Of a stretch of DNA of 64,000 bases, positions 16,866-25,583 are shown piece after piece (within the stretch, counting starts at the first letter, position 1; each line of letters opens with the position of its first letter). The position numbers and the translations under genes were made by a program. The notes below the pieces were generated by a model that was given only the letters and a program-made list of their open reading frames with translations, ran no database searches and had not been told where the DNA came from. Source of the stretch: an uncultured Bacteroidia bacterium (GTDB lineage Bacteria; Bacteroidota; Bacteroidia; Bacteroidales; F082); assembly GCA_902786745.1 (NCBI GenBank), contig CADADR010000010.1, forward strand, positions 1 through 64,000, in the 5' to 3' direction.

Positions 16866-17830
16866 ATGAGACACAAAGCACCGAGATGGGCATTGTTAAA
16901 CGTGCTGTTGGCACTCTCCTTTGCACTCTACGCACAAGAAAAATAGAGTACCTGCCTTATGGCAATATGGACTCGTGGACGGTGCGCTACATTAAGGAAT
17001 CATTACTGTTGGGTGGAAACACACACACATTGTATGTCGTCGCCAAGACCGACACTATCCGCAAAAACAAGCCCTACCCATACGATAGTGATGATTCGCC
17101 TTGGGGAACGAGTAATGCCTACGCCAAAGTGTGCGGGGTGGAGAAAGCCGCCGTTTCGGTCACCCCTGAGCGGCGTGGCAATGGTTATTGCTGTCGTTTG
17201 GAAACCACGCTCCAAACCGTGACAGCCATCGGCATCGACCTCAAGGCTCTTGCCACAGGCAGTTTGTTCACAGGCACTCTTCTTGACCCAATGACGCTGG
17301 AAGGTTGCAAAGTGCCGATGAAGACTATTGACATGGGCATTCCATTCACAAAACGCCCTTTGGCTCTAATGCTTGATTATAAAGCAATAATAAAACAAAA
17401 CTCTGCCATGGTGCGCGCTACTGGTTCCACAAAAGTGACCCAAATAGAAGGGCGGGATGAAGGCGAAATCATTTTATTACTGCAACATCGTTGGGAAGAT
17501 GCCGATGGCAACATTTTTGCCTATCGGGTTGGCACAGCCTCAGAACGTATCACAAAAAGCATTTCTGAGTGGCGCAACAATCACCGCCTACCCATTCGTT
17601 ACGGCGATATTACCCTACATTCCGATTACAAATCATGGGAGAAACTGACCAAAAACCGCTTCATGGCGCGCAATTCAAAAGGAAAGATGGTTCCTGTGCA
17701 AGAAGTTGCTTATAAAGCAGATGCAACGCCTACCCATCTGATTTTGCAAATCTCGTCAGGCTGTCAGGAGGCGTTTACCGGATGTCCAGGCAATGTGGTT
17801 TGGTGTGACAATATTCGGTTGGTATACTGA
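16866..17830 (+). pseudogene. Secreted PCMD-like protein gene, frameshifted after the signal peptide
   Basis: A good signal peptide begins at ATG 16866 (MRHKAPRWALLNVLLALSFA, then LYAQEK) and hits TAG at 944-946 (i.e. 16944). The mature protein continues in another frame as IEYLPYGNMDSWTVR... to 17830. One extra A in the 5-A run at 16939-16943 would join them as AQEK-IEYLPYGN. The body resembles Bacteroidetes PCMD (putative carbohydrate metabolism) proteins: 'WGTSNAYAKV', repeated strands, C-terminal 'CPGNVVWCDNIRLVY'. It is either inactivated, a sequencing error, or slip-dependent. Confidence 0.75.
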
Positions 17831-17922
17831 TTGTTTCCTTCTTTGAAGATGGCCGTTGTTGCGCTGCCCATGAATGACATCCACCATTAAAAAAACCTTA
17901 TCTTTGCCGAAAACTAGATTTT

Positions 17923-18627
17923 ATGTACAGCCTAAACTATAAAGTAACCACCAGCACCTGCGACAGCGAGGGCAAACTCAAGCTGTTCTCCGCCCTTCAG
18001 ATGATGCAGGACTGCTCGGAGATGTGGATCGACAGCGAGCCACAGGTAAAGGAATACTTCGCACACGAGAATATGGCGCAGCTGCTGGCCTCAAGGCAGG
18101 TGGAGATCATGCGCGTGCCCGATTTCAAGGAAAAACTGACCGTGACCACCTCGGTCTACGGCATGAAGCCCATGTTCGGCTTCCGCAACACCTTTATCTA
18201 TGATGCTGAAGGCAAGCCTTGCTACCGCACTTGGAGCATGGGTGCCTTTGTGGATAAGGCCAACGGCAAGCTGAAGCGCGTGGACGATGCCGTGGCCAAC
18301 TCCCTGCTCATCGAGCCACAGTTGGAGATGAACTACAAAGACCGCCGCATCATCCTGCCGAAAGAAGGAGGCAAAACCTTTGCGCCCATCCCGGTGATGC
18401 GTGCCGACATCGACTACAACCGCCATGTCAACAATGCCAACTATATCCGCATGGCGATGGAGTTACTGCCCGAGGACTTCGTTGTGAAAGGCCTTCGCGT
18501 GGAATACCGAGTGGCGGCCAAACTGGGCGACAGCCTCACTCCTACCCTTTTCGAAATCGAAAACGGCTTCATCATCGAGCTTGCCATTGGTAGCGAGGCG
18601 AGTGCTATTGTGGAGTTTACGAAATGA
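17923..18627 (+). CDS. Acyl-ACP thioesterase
   Basis: A 234-aa double hot-dog protein of the FatA/PF01643 family, which cleaves fatty acids from acyl carrier protein in the cytosol. First hot-dog ~1-120 ('ASRQVEIMRVPDFKEKLTVTTSVYG'). Second ~145-234 with the family's catalytic 'DIDYNRHVNNANYIRMAMELLP' (D, N and H residues). A promoter-like element (TTATCTTTGCCG) is ~25 bp upstream of the ATG. It fits single-copy FA-release enzymes of Bacteroidales. Confidence 0.88.
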   Translation: MYSLNYKVTTSTCDSEGKLKLFSALQMMQDCSEMWIDSEPQVKEYFAHENMAQLLASRQVEIMRVPDFKEKLTVTTSVYGMKPMFGFRNTFIYDAEGKPCYRTWSMGAFVDKANGKLKRVDDAVANSLLIEPQLEMNYKDRRIILPKEGGKTFAPIPVMRADIDYNRHVNNANYIRMAMELLPEDFVVKGLRVEYRVAAKLGDSLTPTLFEIENGFIIELAIGSEASAIVEFTK

Positions 18628-18694
18628 ATGAAGCATTGAGACCATGAAGATAACAGTAAGGTAATCAATAATCTAGACATATAATTACATCAAC

Positions 18695-19231
18695 ATGCCC
18701 AATCCATCCAACAAACAAGAGCTGCTCGCCGCCATGGCAGACGGTTATGCCAAACTGAATGAGCAAATTGCCAAAATGAGCGAGGAAGCCGTATCAGCTC
18801 CCTTTGACTTCGCCGCCGACCCGAAGAAATGCGGTGTGCGTTGGCAATACGACCGTTGCCTCCGCGACCTTTTGATCCACCTTCACGAATGGCAGGTGCT
18901 GATGCGCGAATTCGTGAACAACATCCGAGAAGGTCATCCGCGTGACTACCTGCCCGACGAGTACCGCAAGAACTACCACGAGATGGACAAGATGTTGGTG
19001 GAGAAGCACCAGAGCACGACTTTGGAGGAGGCCAAGCGCCTGCTGCAGGAAACTCACGAGGAGATGCTCCGCCTCGCCGAAAGTTTCACCGAAGAGGAAC
19101 TCTTCACCAAAGGCTACTACAAAAACACTTACACCACCGACATGGCGGCCTACTTCGTGAGTGTCACCTCAAGTCCCTATGGGCAAGCGGTGAAATTGTT
19201 GAAGACGCATCAGAAAAACTTCAAGAAATAA
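18695..19231 (+). CDS. ClbS/DfsB-family four-helix protein
   Basis: A 178-aa all-helical protein of the ClbS/DfsB (DUF1706) group. Seen: '[16 protein letters not shown]' at the N-terminus, '[14 protein letters not shown]' mid-protein and the C-terminal '[22 protein letters not shown]'. ClbS itself is a cyclopropane hydrolase that protects against colibactin. Most homologues have no known substrate, and no colibactin-like cluster is present here. It heads a short operon with a DUF1905 gene and an FMN reductase. Confidence 0.8.
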   Translation: MPNPSNKQELLAAMADGYAKLNEQIAKMSEEAVSAPFDFAADPKKCGVRWQYDRCLRDLLIHLHEWQVLMREFVNNIREGHPRDYLPDEYRKNYHEMDKMLVEKHQSTTLEEAKRLLQETHEEMLRLAESFTEEELFTKGYYKNTYTTDMAAYFVSVTSSPYGQAVKLLKTHQKNFKK

Positions 19232-19232
19232 C

Positions 19233-19505
19233 ATGGCCACAGCAACACCATACGAATTCGATGCCGTCATCATCCAAAACGAGGACATGGATGCCGCCTA
19301 CGTGGAAGTGCCCTTCGACATCAAGGCACTCTTCGGCAAAGGTCGGCTGGCGGTTCATGCCACCTTCGACGGTATGCCTTACGACGGGCAAATCGTCAAG
19401 ATGGGAACGCCATGCTTCATCATCGGTGTGAGGAAGGACATCCGTAAACAGATAGGCAAATCTTTTGGCGATATGGTGCATGTGACCTTTTGCGAACGAA
19501 AATAA
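19233..19505 (+). CDS. DUF1905 domain protein
   Basis: A 90-aa beta-barrel-like protein matching DUF1905 (pattern 'F.A.I.......AYVEVPFD....FGKGR..V.ATFDG.PY.G....MG...F.IGV.K.IR..IGK..GD.V.V'). Starts 1 nt after the ClbS-like stop, so it is translationally coupled. Biochemical function unknown. Confidence 0.8.
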   Translation: MATATPYEFDAVIIQNEDMDAAYVEVPFDIKALFGKGRLAVHATFDGMPYDGQIVKMGTPCFIIGVRKDIRKQIGKSFGDMVHVTFCERK

Positions 19506-19506
19506 A

Positions 19507-20166
19507 ATGACAACGACAATGAAAAAAATCATCATCATCGACGGAGGCCCGCGCGCTACTTTCAACACGGCCTCAATGCTCAAGAAATTCGCTGAAGGCG
19601 CCAGTTCCGTCAGCAACGAAATCGAGGTGAAGACAGTGCGCCTTTACGGCCTCGATTATAAAGGCTGTATGTCGTGCATGGCATGCAAAATCAAGGGCAA
19701 GGCCTCGCAGGTGTGCAAATACAAGGATGCTTTGACTCCTATTCTGGAAGAGATCGCGCAAGCCGATGGTTTGGTGTTAGGCTCGCCCAACTATTTCGGC
19801 GAGATTACTGGCCAGATGCGGGCTTTTTTGGAGCGTTTGGCCTTCCCGTGGCTCTCCTACAACGACTACAGCATCACCGCCCCGAAGCGGATGCCCGTGG
19901 TGCTGGTGGAGACGCAAAACGGCGGCGTGGGAGGCAGCAACTGCAATGGCTACGGCACGATGGAGCCTTGCATCGCCAAAGCTCTCGGACAACCCGAGAA
20001 ACTGTTTGCCAACAACACCTACCAAGTGAAGAACTACGCCAATTTCGAGTTGGGAGGATTCTCGGAGGAAGCCAAACGAAAGTATCGCGAGGAGCACTGG
20101 GAAGAAGACCTGCAAAAGGCTTTCAATGCTGGAAAACGTATGGCGGAAACAATCATTAAGGCGTGA
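19507..20166 (+). CDS. NAD(P)H-dependent FMN reductase / flavodoxin-fold protein
   Basis: A 219-aa flavodoxin-like oxidoreductase. The FMN phosphate loop is 'IDGGPRATFNTASML'. The Cys motif 'GCMSCMACK', the 'LGSPNYFGEITGQMRAFLERLAF' flavin-binding loop and a C-terminal helix follow. Such proteins reduce quinones, nitro or iron compounds with NAD(P)H. Starts directly after the DUF1905 stop; an alternative ATG at 19519 is also plausible. One of six flavin enzymes in this half of the window. Confidence 0.85.
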   Translation: MTTTMKKIIIIDGGPRATFNTASMLKKFAEGASSVSNEIEVKTVRLYGLDYKGCMSCMACKIKGKASQVCKYKDALTPILEEIAQADGLVLGSPNYFGEITGQMRAFLERLAFPWLSYNDYSITAPKRMPVVLVETQNGGVGGSNCNGYGTMEPCIAKALGQPEKLFANNTYQVKNYANFELGGFSEEAKRKYREEHWEEDLQKAFNAGKRMAETIIKA

Positions 20167-20765
20167 TGAGAAAGCTGTTACTGATATTAGCCTTGGCCTG
20201 TTCCTTCAGTCTCTTCGGACAATCCATTGACACAGTAGCGGTTCGCTCCGCCATCGAGAGGCAGTTGGCGACCTATCCCGAATCTACTTTGCAGGACATC
20301 TATAAGAGTTTCTACCAAGAGCATTTCGGTCCAGGCCATATCATCAGCGACACGGCCTCGGCGCGACGCTATCTGATGCGCGAACTCTCGGAAATGGGCA
20401 AAACCGCATCGCCTTATGTTGAGCCTACGGGCAGCCAAGGAGATTATGTTCGCGTTTATCTCTCTGCTGTCGCCGACAGCCGGATTACCGCCGAGCAACT
20501 CTTGGATGCTTTCGTCAGAAGTGCCAATTCGAGGCAAAAGCCAGTAGTCAGTTGGATGGAAAAATGGGAAGCCATCGTCAGCATCATCCAAGCGAATAAG
20601 ATGGAATTAGAGGGCTTTGAAACCGACCTTCCTTTGCTGACCGAAGCCGCCCAAAACGATCAAGCCGTTCACCACAGCCGCCGCTACAACGAGGCGTATC
20701 ACCCGCACTACCGCATCGTTGAGCGCAACATCTTTGAAATAGAACTTAAACCATCCTTAAAGTAG
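20166..20765 (+). CDS. Hypothetical exported protein
   Basis: A 199-aa protein with a signal peptide (MRKLLLILALACSFSLFGQ, cleavage after FGQ region). The mature part is helical and acidic, with 'SFYQEHFGPGHIISDTASARRYL' near the start and a His/Tyr-rich segment near the end (HHSRRYNEAYHPHYRIVER). The TGATG overlap with the reductase stop supports ATG 20166 over GTG 20163. I do not recognise a function. The cluster of conserved His residues could bind metal, which is speculative. Confidence 0.65.
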   Translation: MRKLLLILALACSFSLFGQSIDTVAVRSAIERQLATYPESTLQDIYKSFYQEHFGPGHIISDTASARRYLMRELSEMGKTASPYVEPTGSQGDYVRVYLSAVADSRITAEQLLDAFVRSANSRQKPVVSWMEKWEAIVSIIQANKMELEGFETDLPLLTEAAQNDQAVHHSRRYNEAYHPHYRIVERNIFEIELKPSLK

Positions 20766-20774
20766 CATCAAATC

Positions 20775-20815
20775 CAATTATCAATTATCAACTATCAATT
20801 ATCAATTATCAATTT
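20775..20815. repeat. AATTATC tandem repeat before the flavin reductase gene
   Basis: Five to six imperfect copies of (A)ATTATCA in tandem immediately upstream of the flavin reductase start. Repeats of this kind are common before Bacteroidales genes and can expand or contract. No clear -7 element was seen here. Confidence 0.7.
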
Positions 20816-20818
20816 ATT

Positions 20819-21382
20819 ATGAAACAACCAATTAAAGTAACCGAAGCCATTTTCCCAATGCCCGTTTTGCTCGTGGCTACCTACAACGAAGACGGCACCA
20901 TCGATGTGATGAACGCCGCTTGGGGCACCATGCTCGACCGTGACCGCGTGGCCCTCAACTTGACCGAGACACACAAGACCGTGGAGAACATCAAACAACG
21001 CAAGGGCTTTGTCGTCCATATCGCCGATGCAGCCCATGTGGTGGAGGCCGACTATTTCGGCGTCGTTTCGGGCAAAACCGAAAAGGACAAGTTCGCCAAG
21101 AGCGGTCTCACCGCGACCAAATCCTCATTAGTGGATGCACCCATCATCAACGAGCTGCCCATCGCCATGGAGTGTGAGTTCATTGAATACCAAAGCGATG
21201 ACACTGGCCTTGGCGTCATCGGCAAGGTGCTCCAGACCTCCGTCGAGGCCGACAAGATGAAGGACGGCAAAGTGGACGTGGAAGCCCTGCAAGCCATCAC
21301 TTTCGACCCCTACACGCACGGCTATTATCAAGTCTCAAAGCGCGTAGGCGAGGCCTTTAAGGACGGATTGAAACTGAAATAA
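20819..21382 (+). CDS. Flavin reductase-like / flavoredoxin family protein
   Basis: A 187-aa protein of the flavin reductase-like split-barrel family (PF01613). Seen: 'PMPVLLVATYNEDGTIDVMNAAWGTM' (FMN site), 'HKTVENI' and C-terminal 'FDPYTHGYYQVSKRVG'. It binds FMN and transfers electrons to an unknown partner. Follows the tandem AATTATC repeats. The amidohydrolase gene begins 31 bp downstream on the same strand. Confidence 0.85.
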   Translation: MKQPIKVTEAIFPMPVLLVATYNEDGTIDVMNAAWGTMLDRDRVALNLTETHKTVENIKQRKGFVVHIADAAHVVEADYFGVVSGKTEKDKFAKSGLTATKSSLVDAPIINELPIAMECEFIEYQSDDTGLGVIGKVLQTSVEADKMKDGKVDVEALQAITFDPYTHGYYQVSKRVGEAFKDGLKLK

Positions 21383-21413
21383 TCATCAGTCAGCAACCAA
21401 GTCAAGCAACACC

Positions 21414-22733
21414 ATGCGTAAAAACCTGATTGTTTTAGCCTTTATGACCCTCTCAGCATTGCCAACCCTAGCACAAATCGACCTTCACAGCCACGCCATC
21501 ACTAAGGGCTACCTCGATTACATCAAGGCCAATGGTGCCGAGATGGACGAAGGTTTTCCCATTCCTGCTTGGGATGCTGAACAACATATCGCCTTTATGG
21601 ACAAGGCTGGCATTCAGACCGCAGTGCTGACTATGCCTGCGCCACAGCCTTGGTTTGGTGATGCGGAGGCTTCGGCGGCGGTTTGCCGTAGCTACAATGA
21701 AGAATGCGCAGCACTGAAGGCACGCTATCCAGGACGTTTCCTGTTTTGTGCCGCTCTGCCTTTACCCGATATGCCACACGCATTGGAAGAGGCTCGCTAT
21801 GCCTTGGAAGTCTTGGGAGCCGATGGCATCAAGTTGGCTACCAACAGCTACGGCCAATACCTTGGTGAACCCGCTTTGGACACGTTGATGGCCTATCTCG
21901 ACCAACAGAACGCCGTCGTCATCCTGCACCCACACAAACCCTCGGCGGTCAATGCACAACTGGTTGCCGATGTGCCGTTGGCCAGTTATGAATACTTGGC
22001 CGAGACCACGCGCACGGTACTCAACATGGTAGCACATGATGTATTGGTGCGCTATCCGCATCTGAAAGTCGTGGTGCCGCATTGCGGTTCGTTCCTGCCC
22101 AACGCTTTGCCCCGTTTCCGCTCCCTCCTGCCCGTGATGGTGAAACAAGGCATGATGCAACCTGTGGATGTCGATGCTAACCTGTCACGGCTCTATTACG
22201 ACCTTGCCGGCGCACCGACCGACGAAGTCCTTGATGCCATCTTGACCATCACCACACCCGACCACATCCTCTATGGCAGCGACTATCCGTATGTGGCCGA
22301 GCCAGTACTTATCAGTGGAAAGCAAGCTTTGGAAAGCCGTCTCGCCTCGCATGGGTTGAATCCGCAGGATGTCTTTACCGACAATGCAAGACGTCTGTTT
22401 GGAGAGAGCATCCCGTTGAGACAATATGGCGAGAAGATCGTCCGCCTCGCCGAAATCGAAGTGGTGCCCGAGCATTTGGAGGAATATATGGCCTTTGCCA
22501 AGGAAGTCGGAGAGACCTCAGTGAAAGTGGAACCTGGAGTGCTAACCCTCTTCTCGATGCAAACCAAGGAAGACCCCTGCAAGATCTACATCCTGGAAAT
22601 CTACGCCGATCAAGAGGCCTACCAAAGCCATATCCAGACCGCCCATTTCAAGAAATACAAGGAAGGCACGGCCCAAATGGTGAAGAGCCTGAAACTGATT
22701 GATGTCAACCCGTTGGTGGGGATGATCAAATAA
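21414..22733 (+). CDS. Exported amidohydrolase fused to an ABM monooxygenase domain
   Basis: A 439-aa protein. Signal peptide (ends PTLAQ ~21). An ACMSD-like amidohydrolase (PF04909) at ~22-330 has metal motif HSHA (~25), 'VILHPHKPS' (His), 'VVPHCGSFLPNALPRF' (His) and 'HILYGSDYPYV' (Asp). A C-terminal ~95-residue antibiotic-biosynthesis-monooxygenase-like domain (~345-439) has 'FSMQTKEDPCKIYILEIYADQEAYQSHIQTAHFKKY'. Periplasmic or extracytoplasmic location is inferred from the signal. A separate ABM protein is encoded 16 bp downstream, suggesting related reactions on quinone-like or aromatic metabolites. Confidence 0.82.
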   Translation: MRKNLIVLAFMTLSALPTLAQIDLHSHAITKGYLDYIKANGAEMDEGFPIPAWDAEQHIAFMDKAGIQTAVLTMPAPQPWFGDAEASAAVCRSYNEECAALKARYPGRFLFCAALPLPDMPHALEEARYALEVLGADGIKLATNSYGQYLGEPALDTLMAYLDQQNAVVILHPHKPSAVNAQLVADVPLASYEYLAETTRTVLNMVAHDVLVRYPHLKVVVPHCGSFLPNALPRFRSLLPVMVKQGMMQPVDVDANLSRLYYDLAGAPTDEVLDAILTITTPDHILYGSDYPYVAEPVLISGKQALESRLASHGLNPQDVFTDNARRLFGESIPLRQYGEKIVRLAEIEVVPEHLEEYMAFAKEVGETSVKVEPGVLTLFSMQTKEDPCKIYILEIYADQEAYQSHIQTAHFKKYKEGTAQMVKSLKLIDVNPLVGMIK

Positions 22734-22749
22734 AAATAAAAGTCTTGAA

Positions 22750-23028
22750 ATGATACGATTAAACTGCTTTTTCCAGGCCAATGACGGCGAACAGTTCAAG
22801 ACCGCGCTTCAAGCAGCGGTAACCCTTACCGAGCACTCACAGAAACATGAAGGATGTATTGCCTACGATGTGTTCCAGAGTGCCACCCGAAACGATGTGT
22901 TTTTGATCTGCGAGACATGGGAAGACCAAGCATCTCTCGACAAACATTCCGCCACGCCAGAGTTCAAGAAATATTCTCCCATGATGCGCCAATGTGGCCA
23001 GATGAAAGTGGAGCGGTTTGAATTCTAA
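22750..23028 (+). CDS. ABM-domain protein, quinol monooxygenase-like
   Basis: A 92-aa antibiotic biosynthesis monooxygenase (PF03992) protein, a ferredoxin-like dimeric fold as in YgiN. Seen: 'EHSQKHEGCIAYDVFQS', 'FLICETWEDQASLDKHSATPEFKKYSP'. These oxidise quinols or small aromatics without cofactor. It lacks a signal peptide, unlike the homologous domain of the preceding gene. The stop overlaps the convergent tcdA stop by 4 nt. Confidence 0.85.
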   Translation: MIRLNCFFQANDGEQFKTALQAAVTLTEHSQKHEGCIAYDVFQSATRNDVFLICETWEDQASLDKHSATPEFKKYSPMMRQCGQMKVERFEF

Positions 23029-23825
23029 TTCAAATATAAGTCATTCATCACCAATCCAGCGAGTGTAAAGCCGAAGATGGCCGTGATATGTGCCGAGGTG
23101 CCATTGATTTGGGCCTTCGACGAGCACCACTCGTGATTGACGAGATCGGGATTGCCAGCGGCGATGATGGCCTTGGGACACATGCAGGCATTGGTACCAC
23201 AGGTGCTTGCAGTGCCTTTGTTGGGTAGCACCTCGGGCGAGAACACGCAGAGGAACTTTTTCTTCGGAAAAGTTTTCGCTTTCCTGAGACGCTTGCGCAT
23301 CATGCTGGCCAACGGGCAACCATTCACCTCCCAGAACTCGGCCACTTGTATCTTGGTCGGATCCATTTTGAGTGCCGCCCCCATGGCAGAGAACAACTTG
23401 CCCGGACATTCAGTGGCGTGCAAAATGAGGTGTATCTTGTCCTTGAGGCTGTCAATGGCATCGATGATGTAGTCGTAGGTCTCGAGTTGAAACATCTCAG
23501 CATTCTCGGCGGAATAAATCTCCTGCATCGCGTTGATTTCAGCCTGCGGATTGATCTCCAAAAGGCGTTCCTTCAGCACCTCCACCTTGACCAGTCCCAC
23601 CGTCTTGGTGGTGGCTTGCAACTGCCGGTTGACGTTGGTGATACACACGCGGTCGCTGTCCACTATGGTGAGATGACTGATGCCGCTTCGCACAAGACTC
23701 TCGGCGCACCAACTGCCCACGCCCCCCACGCCAAAGATGATGACGCGCTTATTCATGATACGCTCCATCGTCTCCTCTCCCAAAAGCAGGTTCAAACGGT
23801 TGAATATGGGGTTTTGTGCACTCAT
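23025..23825 (-). CDS. tcdA: tRNA threonylcarbamoyladenosine dehydratase
   Basis: A 266-aa ThiF/E1-like ATP-dependent dehydratase that cyclises t6A37 to ct6A in ANN-decoding tRNAs. Nucleotide loop FGVGGVGSW (~31-39), 'VDSDRVCITNVNRQ' (Asp-Ser-Asp plus the Asn/Arg/Gln), 'DYIIDAIDSLKDK', and Cys pairs near the C-terminus ('STCGTNACMCP'). The promoter ACTATCTTTGCC lies just upstream on the minus strand. Monocistronic. Confidence 0.92.
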   Translation of the reverse strand: MSAQNPIFNRLNLLLGEETMERIMNKRVIIFGVGGVGSWCAESLVRSGISHLTIVDSDRVCITNVNRQLQATTKTVGLVKVEVLKERLLEINPQAEINAMQEIYSAENAEMFQLETYDYIIDAIDSLKDKIHLILHATECPGKLFSAMGAALKMDPTKIQVAEFWEVNGCPLASMMRKRLRKAKTFPKKKFLCVFSPEVLPNKGTASTCGTNACMCPKAIIAAGNPDLVNHEWCSSKAQINGTSAHITAIFGFTLAGLVMNDLYLN

Positions 23826-23942
23826 AGAATGGTTTTAAGGCGGCAAAGATAGTGGTTTTAGGCGAATTATCTCTTTTTGTGATTTATTTCGTAGAATGGG
23901 TCGCTGAAAAATATTAATGTCAATACCACATAAGACCAACAA

Positions 23943-24836
23943 CTATTTTCCCAAATATTCACTAGGCGTGAGCCCGGTCATCTTTTTGAAGAGGCGGGTG
24001 AAATGATGGGGAAAATCGAAGCCGAGGAGGCGCGAGGTCTCGCTGATGTTATGACCATTCATCAGCAAGCTCTTGGCCTGGTTAATGACGTAGTTGTGGA
24101 TGTAGCCGATGGCCGTTCCACCTGTCGCCTTGTGGACAATATCGCCGAAATAACGAGGCGAATAAGCCAGCTCTGAGGCGCAATAGGCGACCGTGGGCAG
24201 GCCTTGTGACAACTGCCGATTCTCGCGGAAGTACTGCTGCAGCAGGTCGTGAAAGCGCTTCAAGAGGTCGCTGCCGCCATTGTCTTCCTCGGAGAGTTGC
24301 CGCAAATAGATGCGGTTGCAGTATTCCAGTATCAGGTGGAGGTAGCCCAACAAGATATTTCTGAGCGATGGCGAGTCGTCGTGATTTATTAATTCTTGCC
24401 GCATCTGGGCGAGCAGTTGTGTGATGCATAGCCATTCATCAGGCTCCATCCGTAACGAACCAGTAAAGAAATAAGAGAAATACTGATAGCGTTCTATTTG
24501 GTGTTCCAGTTCAGAGCCGTGCAGCAGCTCAGGCGACCACAATAGCACCCATCCGCTCAGCGAGATGCGCTCCCCATTGTCCTCCAAGCCGCCAATCTGT
24601 CCTGGCTCAACGGCAATAATCGAGGCATCACTCGCCTGCAAGGTCTTCATGCCATACGAGAGATCTTTGGGAAATTGGCGTTGGATAAATAGTCCATAGA
24701 CACCGTAGTTGTTCAGGCTATGACGGAAGGGAGCCAATTCGTCAAAGTGGATGACGCTGATCAACGGATGCTGCACAGGAGCCTCCACATATTGGGCAAA
24801 GTCGTTGGGACTATCAACTTTCAGAATCTTCTTCAT
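23943..24836 (-). CDS. AraC-family regulator, candidate controller of redox genes
   Basis: A 297-aa AraC regulator. N-terminal ligand-binding domain ~1-170 ('FAQYVEAPVQHPLISVIHFDELAPFRHSLNNYGVYGLFIQRQFPKDLSYG'). C-terminal HTH pair ~195-297 ('LAYSPRYFGDIVHKATGGTAIGYIH' and 'ISETSRLLGFDFPHHFTRLFKKMTGLTPSEYLGK'). Start taken at 24836, since the 6 extra codons upstream lie in the promoter zone. It is divergent from the cyclophilin-like gene. A shared operator-like sequence lies before that gene and before the reductase at 31944. Confidence 0.9.
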   Translation of the reverse strand: MKKILKVDSPNDFAQYVEAPVQHPLISVIHFDELAPFRHSLNNYGVYGLFIQRQFPKDLSYGMKTLQASDASIIAVEPGQIGGLEDNGERISLSGWVLLWSPELLHGSELEHQIERYQYFSYFFTGSLRMEPDEWLCITQLLAQMRQELINHDDSPSLRNILLGYLHLILEYCNRIYLRQLSEEDNGGSDLLKRFHDLLQQYFRENRQLSQGLPTVAYCASELAYSPRYFGDIVHKATGGTAIGYIHNYVINQAKSLLMNGHNISETSRLLGFDFPHHFTRLFKKMTGLTPSEYLGK

Positions 24837-24918
24837 CGCGAGGCAAAGGTACAAAGAATATGAATAATGAGATAAAAATGGTACTTTTTTACATGATAAT
24901 AATATATTATCTGCGAAA

Positions 24919-24945
24919 TTGGTATATAATTAGCCAATTTATGTA
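24919..24945 (+). promoter_or_regulatory. Operator-like element, AraC-linked (copy 1)
   Basis: TTGGTATATA-N4-GCCAATTT-A-TGTA. It lies 54 bp upstream of the TTTG (24973-24976) of the promoter GTGTACTTTTGCA before the cyclophilin-like gene. A close match at 31866-31892 lies 55 bp upstream of another TTTG. It contains inverted halves TTGG/CCAA. It is the best candidate site for the divergent AraC regulator. Confidence 0.6.
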
Positions 24946-25000
24946 ATACCTCTTTTAAATAACAAGTGTACTTTTGCAAACGAAATTAGAATTAGGCCAA

Positions 25001-25579
25001 ATGAAAAAGATACTTTGGTTACTGGCAGCAATATTGATTACGGGCTGCTCTAAACACACCGAAACTTTTGCACAGACAATGGAAGAGACCATGTATATCA
25101 CTATCGGAGAAGAGACGCATACCATCACGATGGAAGACAATGTGGGCACACGAGCCTTGGTAGCCGCATTGCAAACGGACAACATCACCTACGTGGCACA
25201 CGACTACGGCAACTTTGAGAAGGTGGGCTATGTCGGGCAGTCGTTCCCCACGGCAGACCATCAAACCACCACTTCTGCGGGCGATCTTGTCTTATACAAC
25301 GGCGACAACATCTGCATCTTCTACGGTAGCAACTCTTGGTCCTATACCCGCATTGGAAAACTCGACAACTTGTCGGCTGACGAGGTGCGTCGGTTCGTCA
25401 AGGCAGGTGAAGGCGAAGTGGCTATTACACTTTCATTGCAGCCTATCTATACAGGGCTTCAAGAACTATCACCTAAAGAAAACAGCGAAGGAACAACCTA
25501 CACCATTACTGGGCAGATTGCACCCAAAGGCTATAAAGGCATTGTGATTCAAAACGGGAAAAAAAGAATAAACTATTGA
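25001..25579 (+). CDS. Cyclophilin-like fold lipoprotein
   Basis: A 192-aa lipoprotein (lipobox ITGC at ~15-18). The mature part is the cyclophilin-like domain (PF18050): 'MYITIGEETHTITMEDNVGTRALVAAL', 'YGNFEKVGYVGQSFPT', 'TSAGDLVLYNGDNICIFYGSNSWSYTRIGKL'. The biochemical role of this small family is unknown; members often accompany flavodoxins and reductases. Promoter at 24967-24980 supports start 25001. First gene of a probable operon continuing to 28430. Confidence 0.82.
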   Translation: MKKILWLLAAILITGCSKHTETFAQTMEETMYITIGEETHTITMEDNVGTRALVAALQTDNITYVAHDYGNFEKVGYVGQSFPTADHQTTTSAGDLVLYNGDNICIFYGSNSWSYTRIGKLDNLSADEVRRFVKAGEGEVAITLSLQPIYTGLQELSPKENSEGTTYTITGQIAPKGYKGIVIQNGKKRINY

Positions 25580-25583
25580 TACC

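Noticed and set aside
18695..19231. Colibactin-type biosynthetic locus
   Set aside because: Only a ClbS-like protein is present; no NRPS or PKS genes, and the family is broad.
20775..20815. CRISPR-like array
   Set aside because: The units are 7-8 bp tandem repeats without spacers and no cas genes are present.
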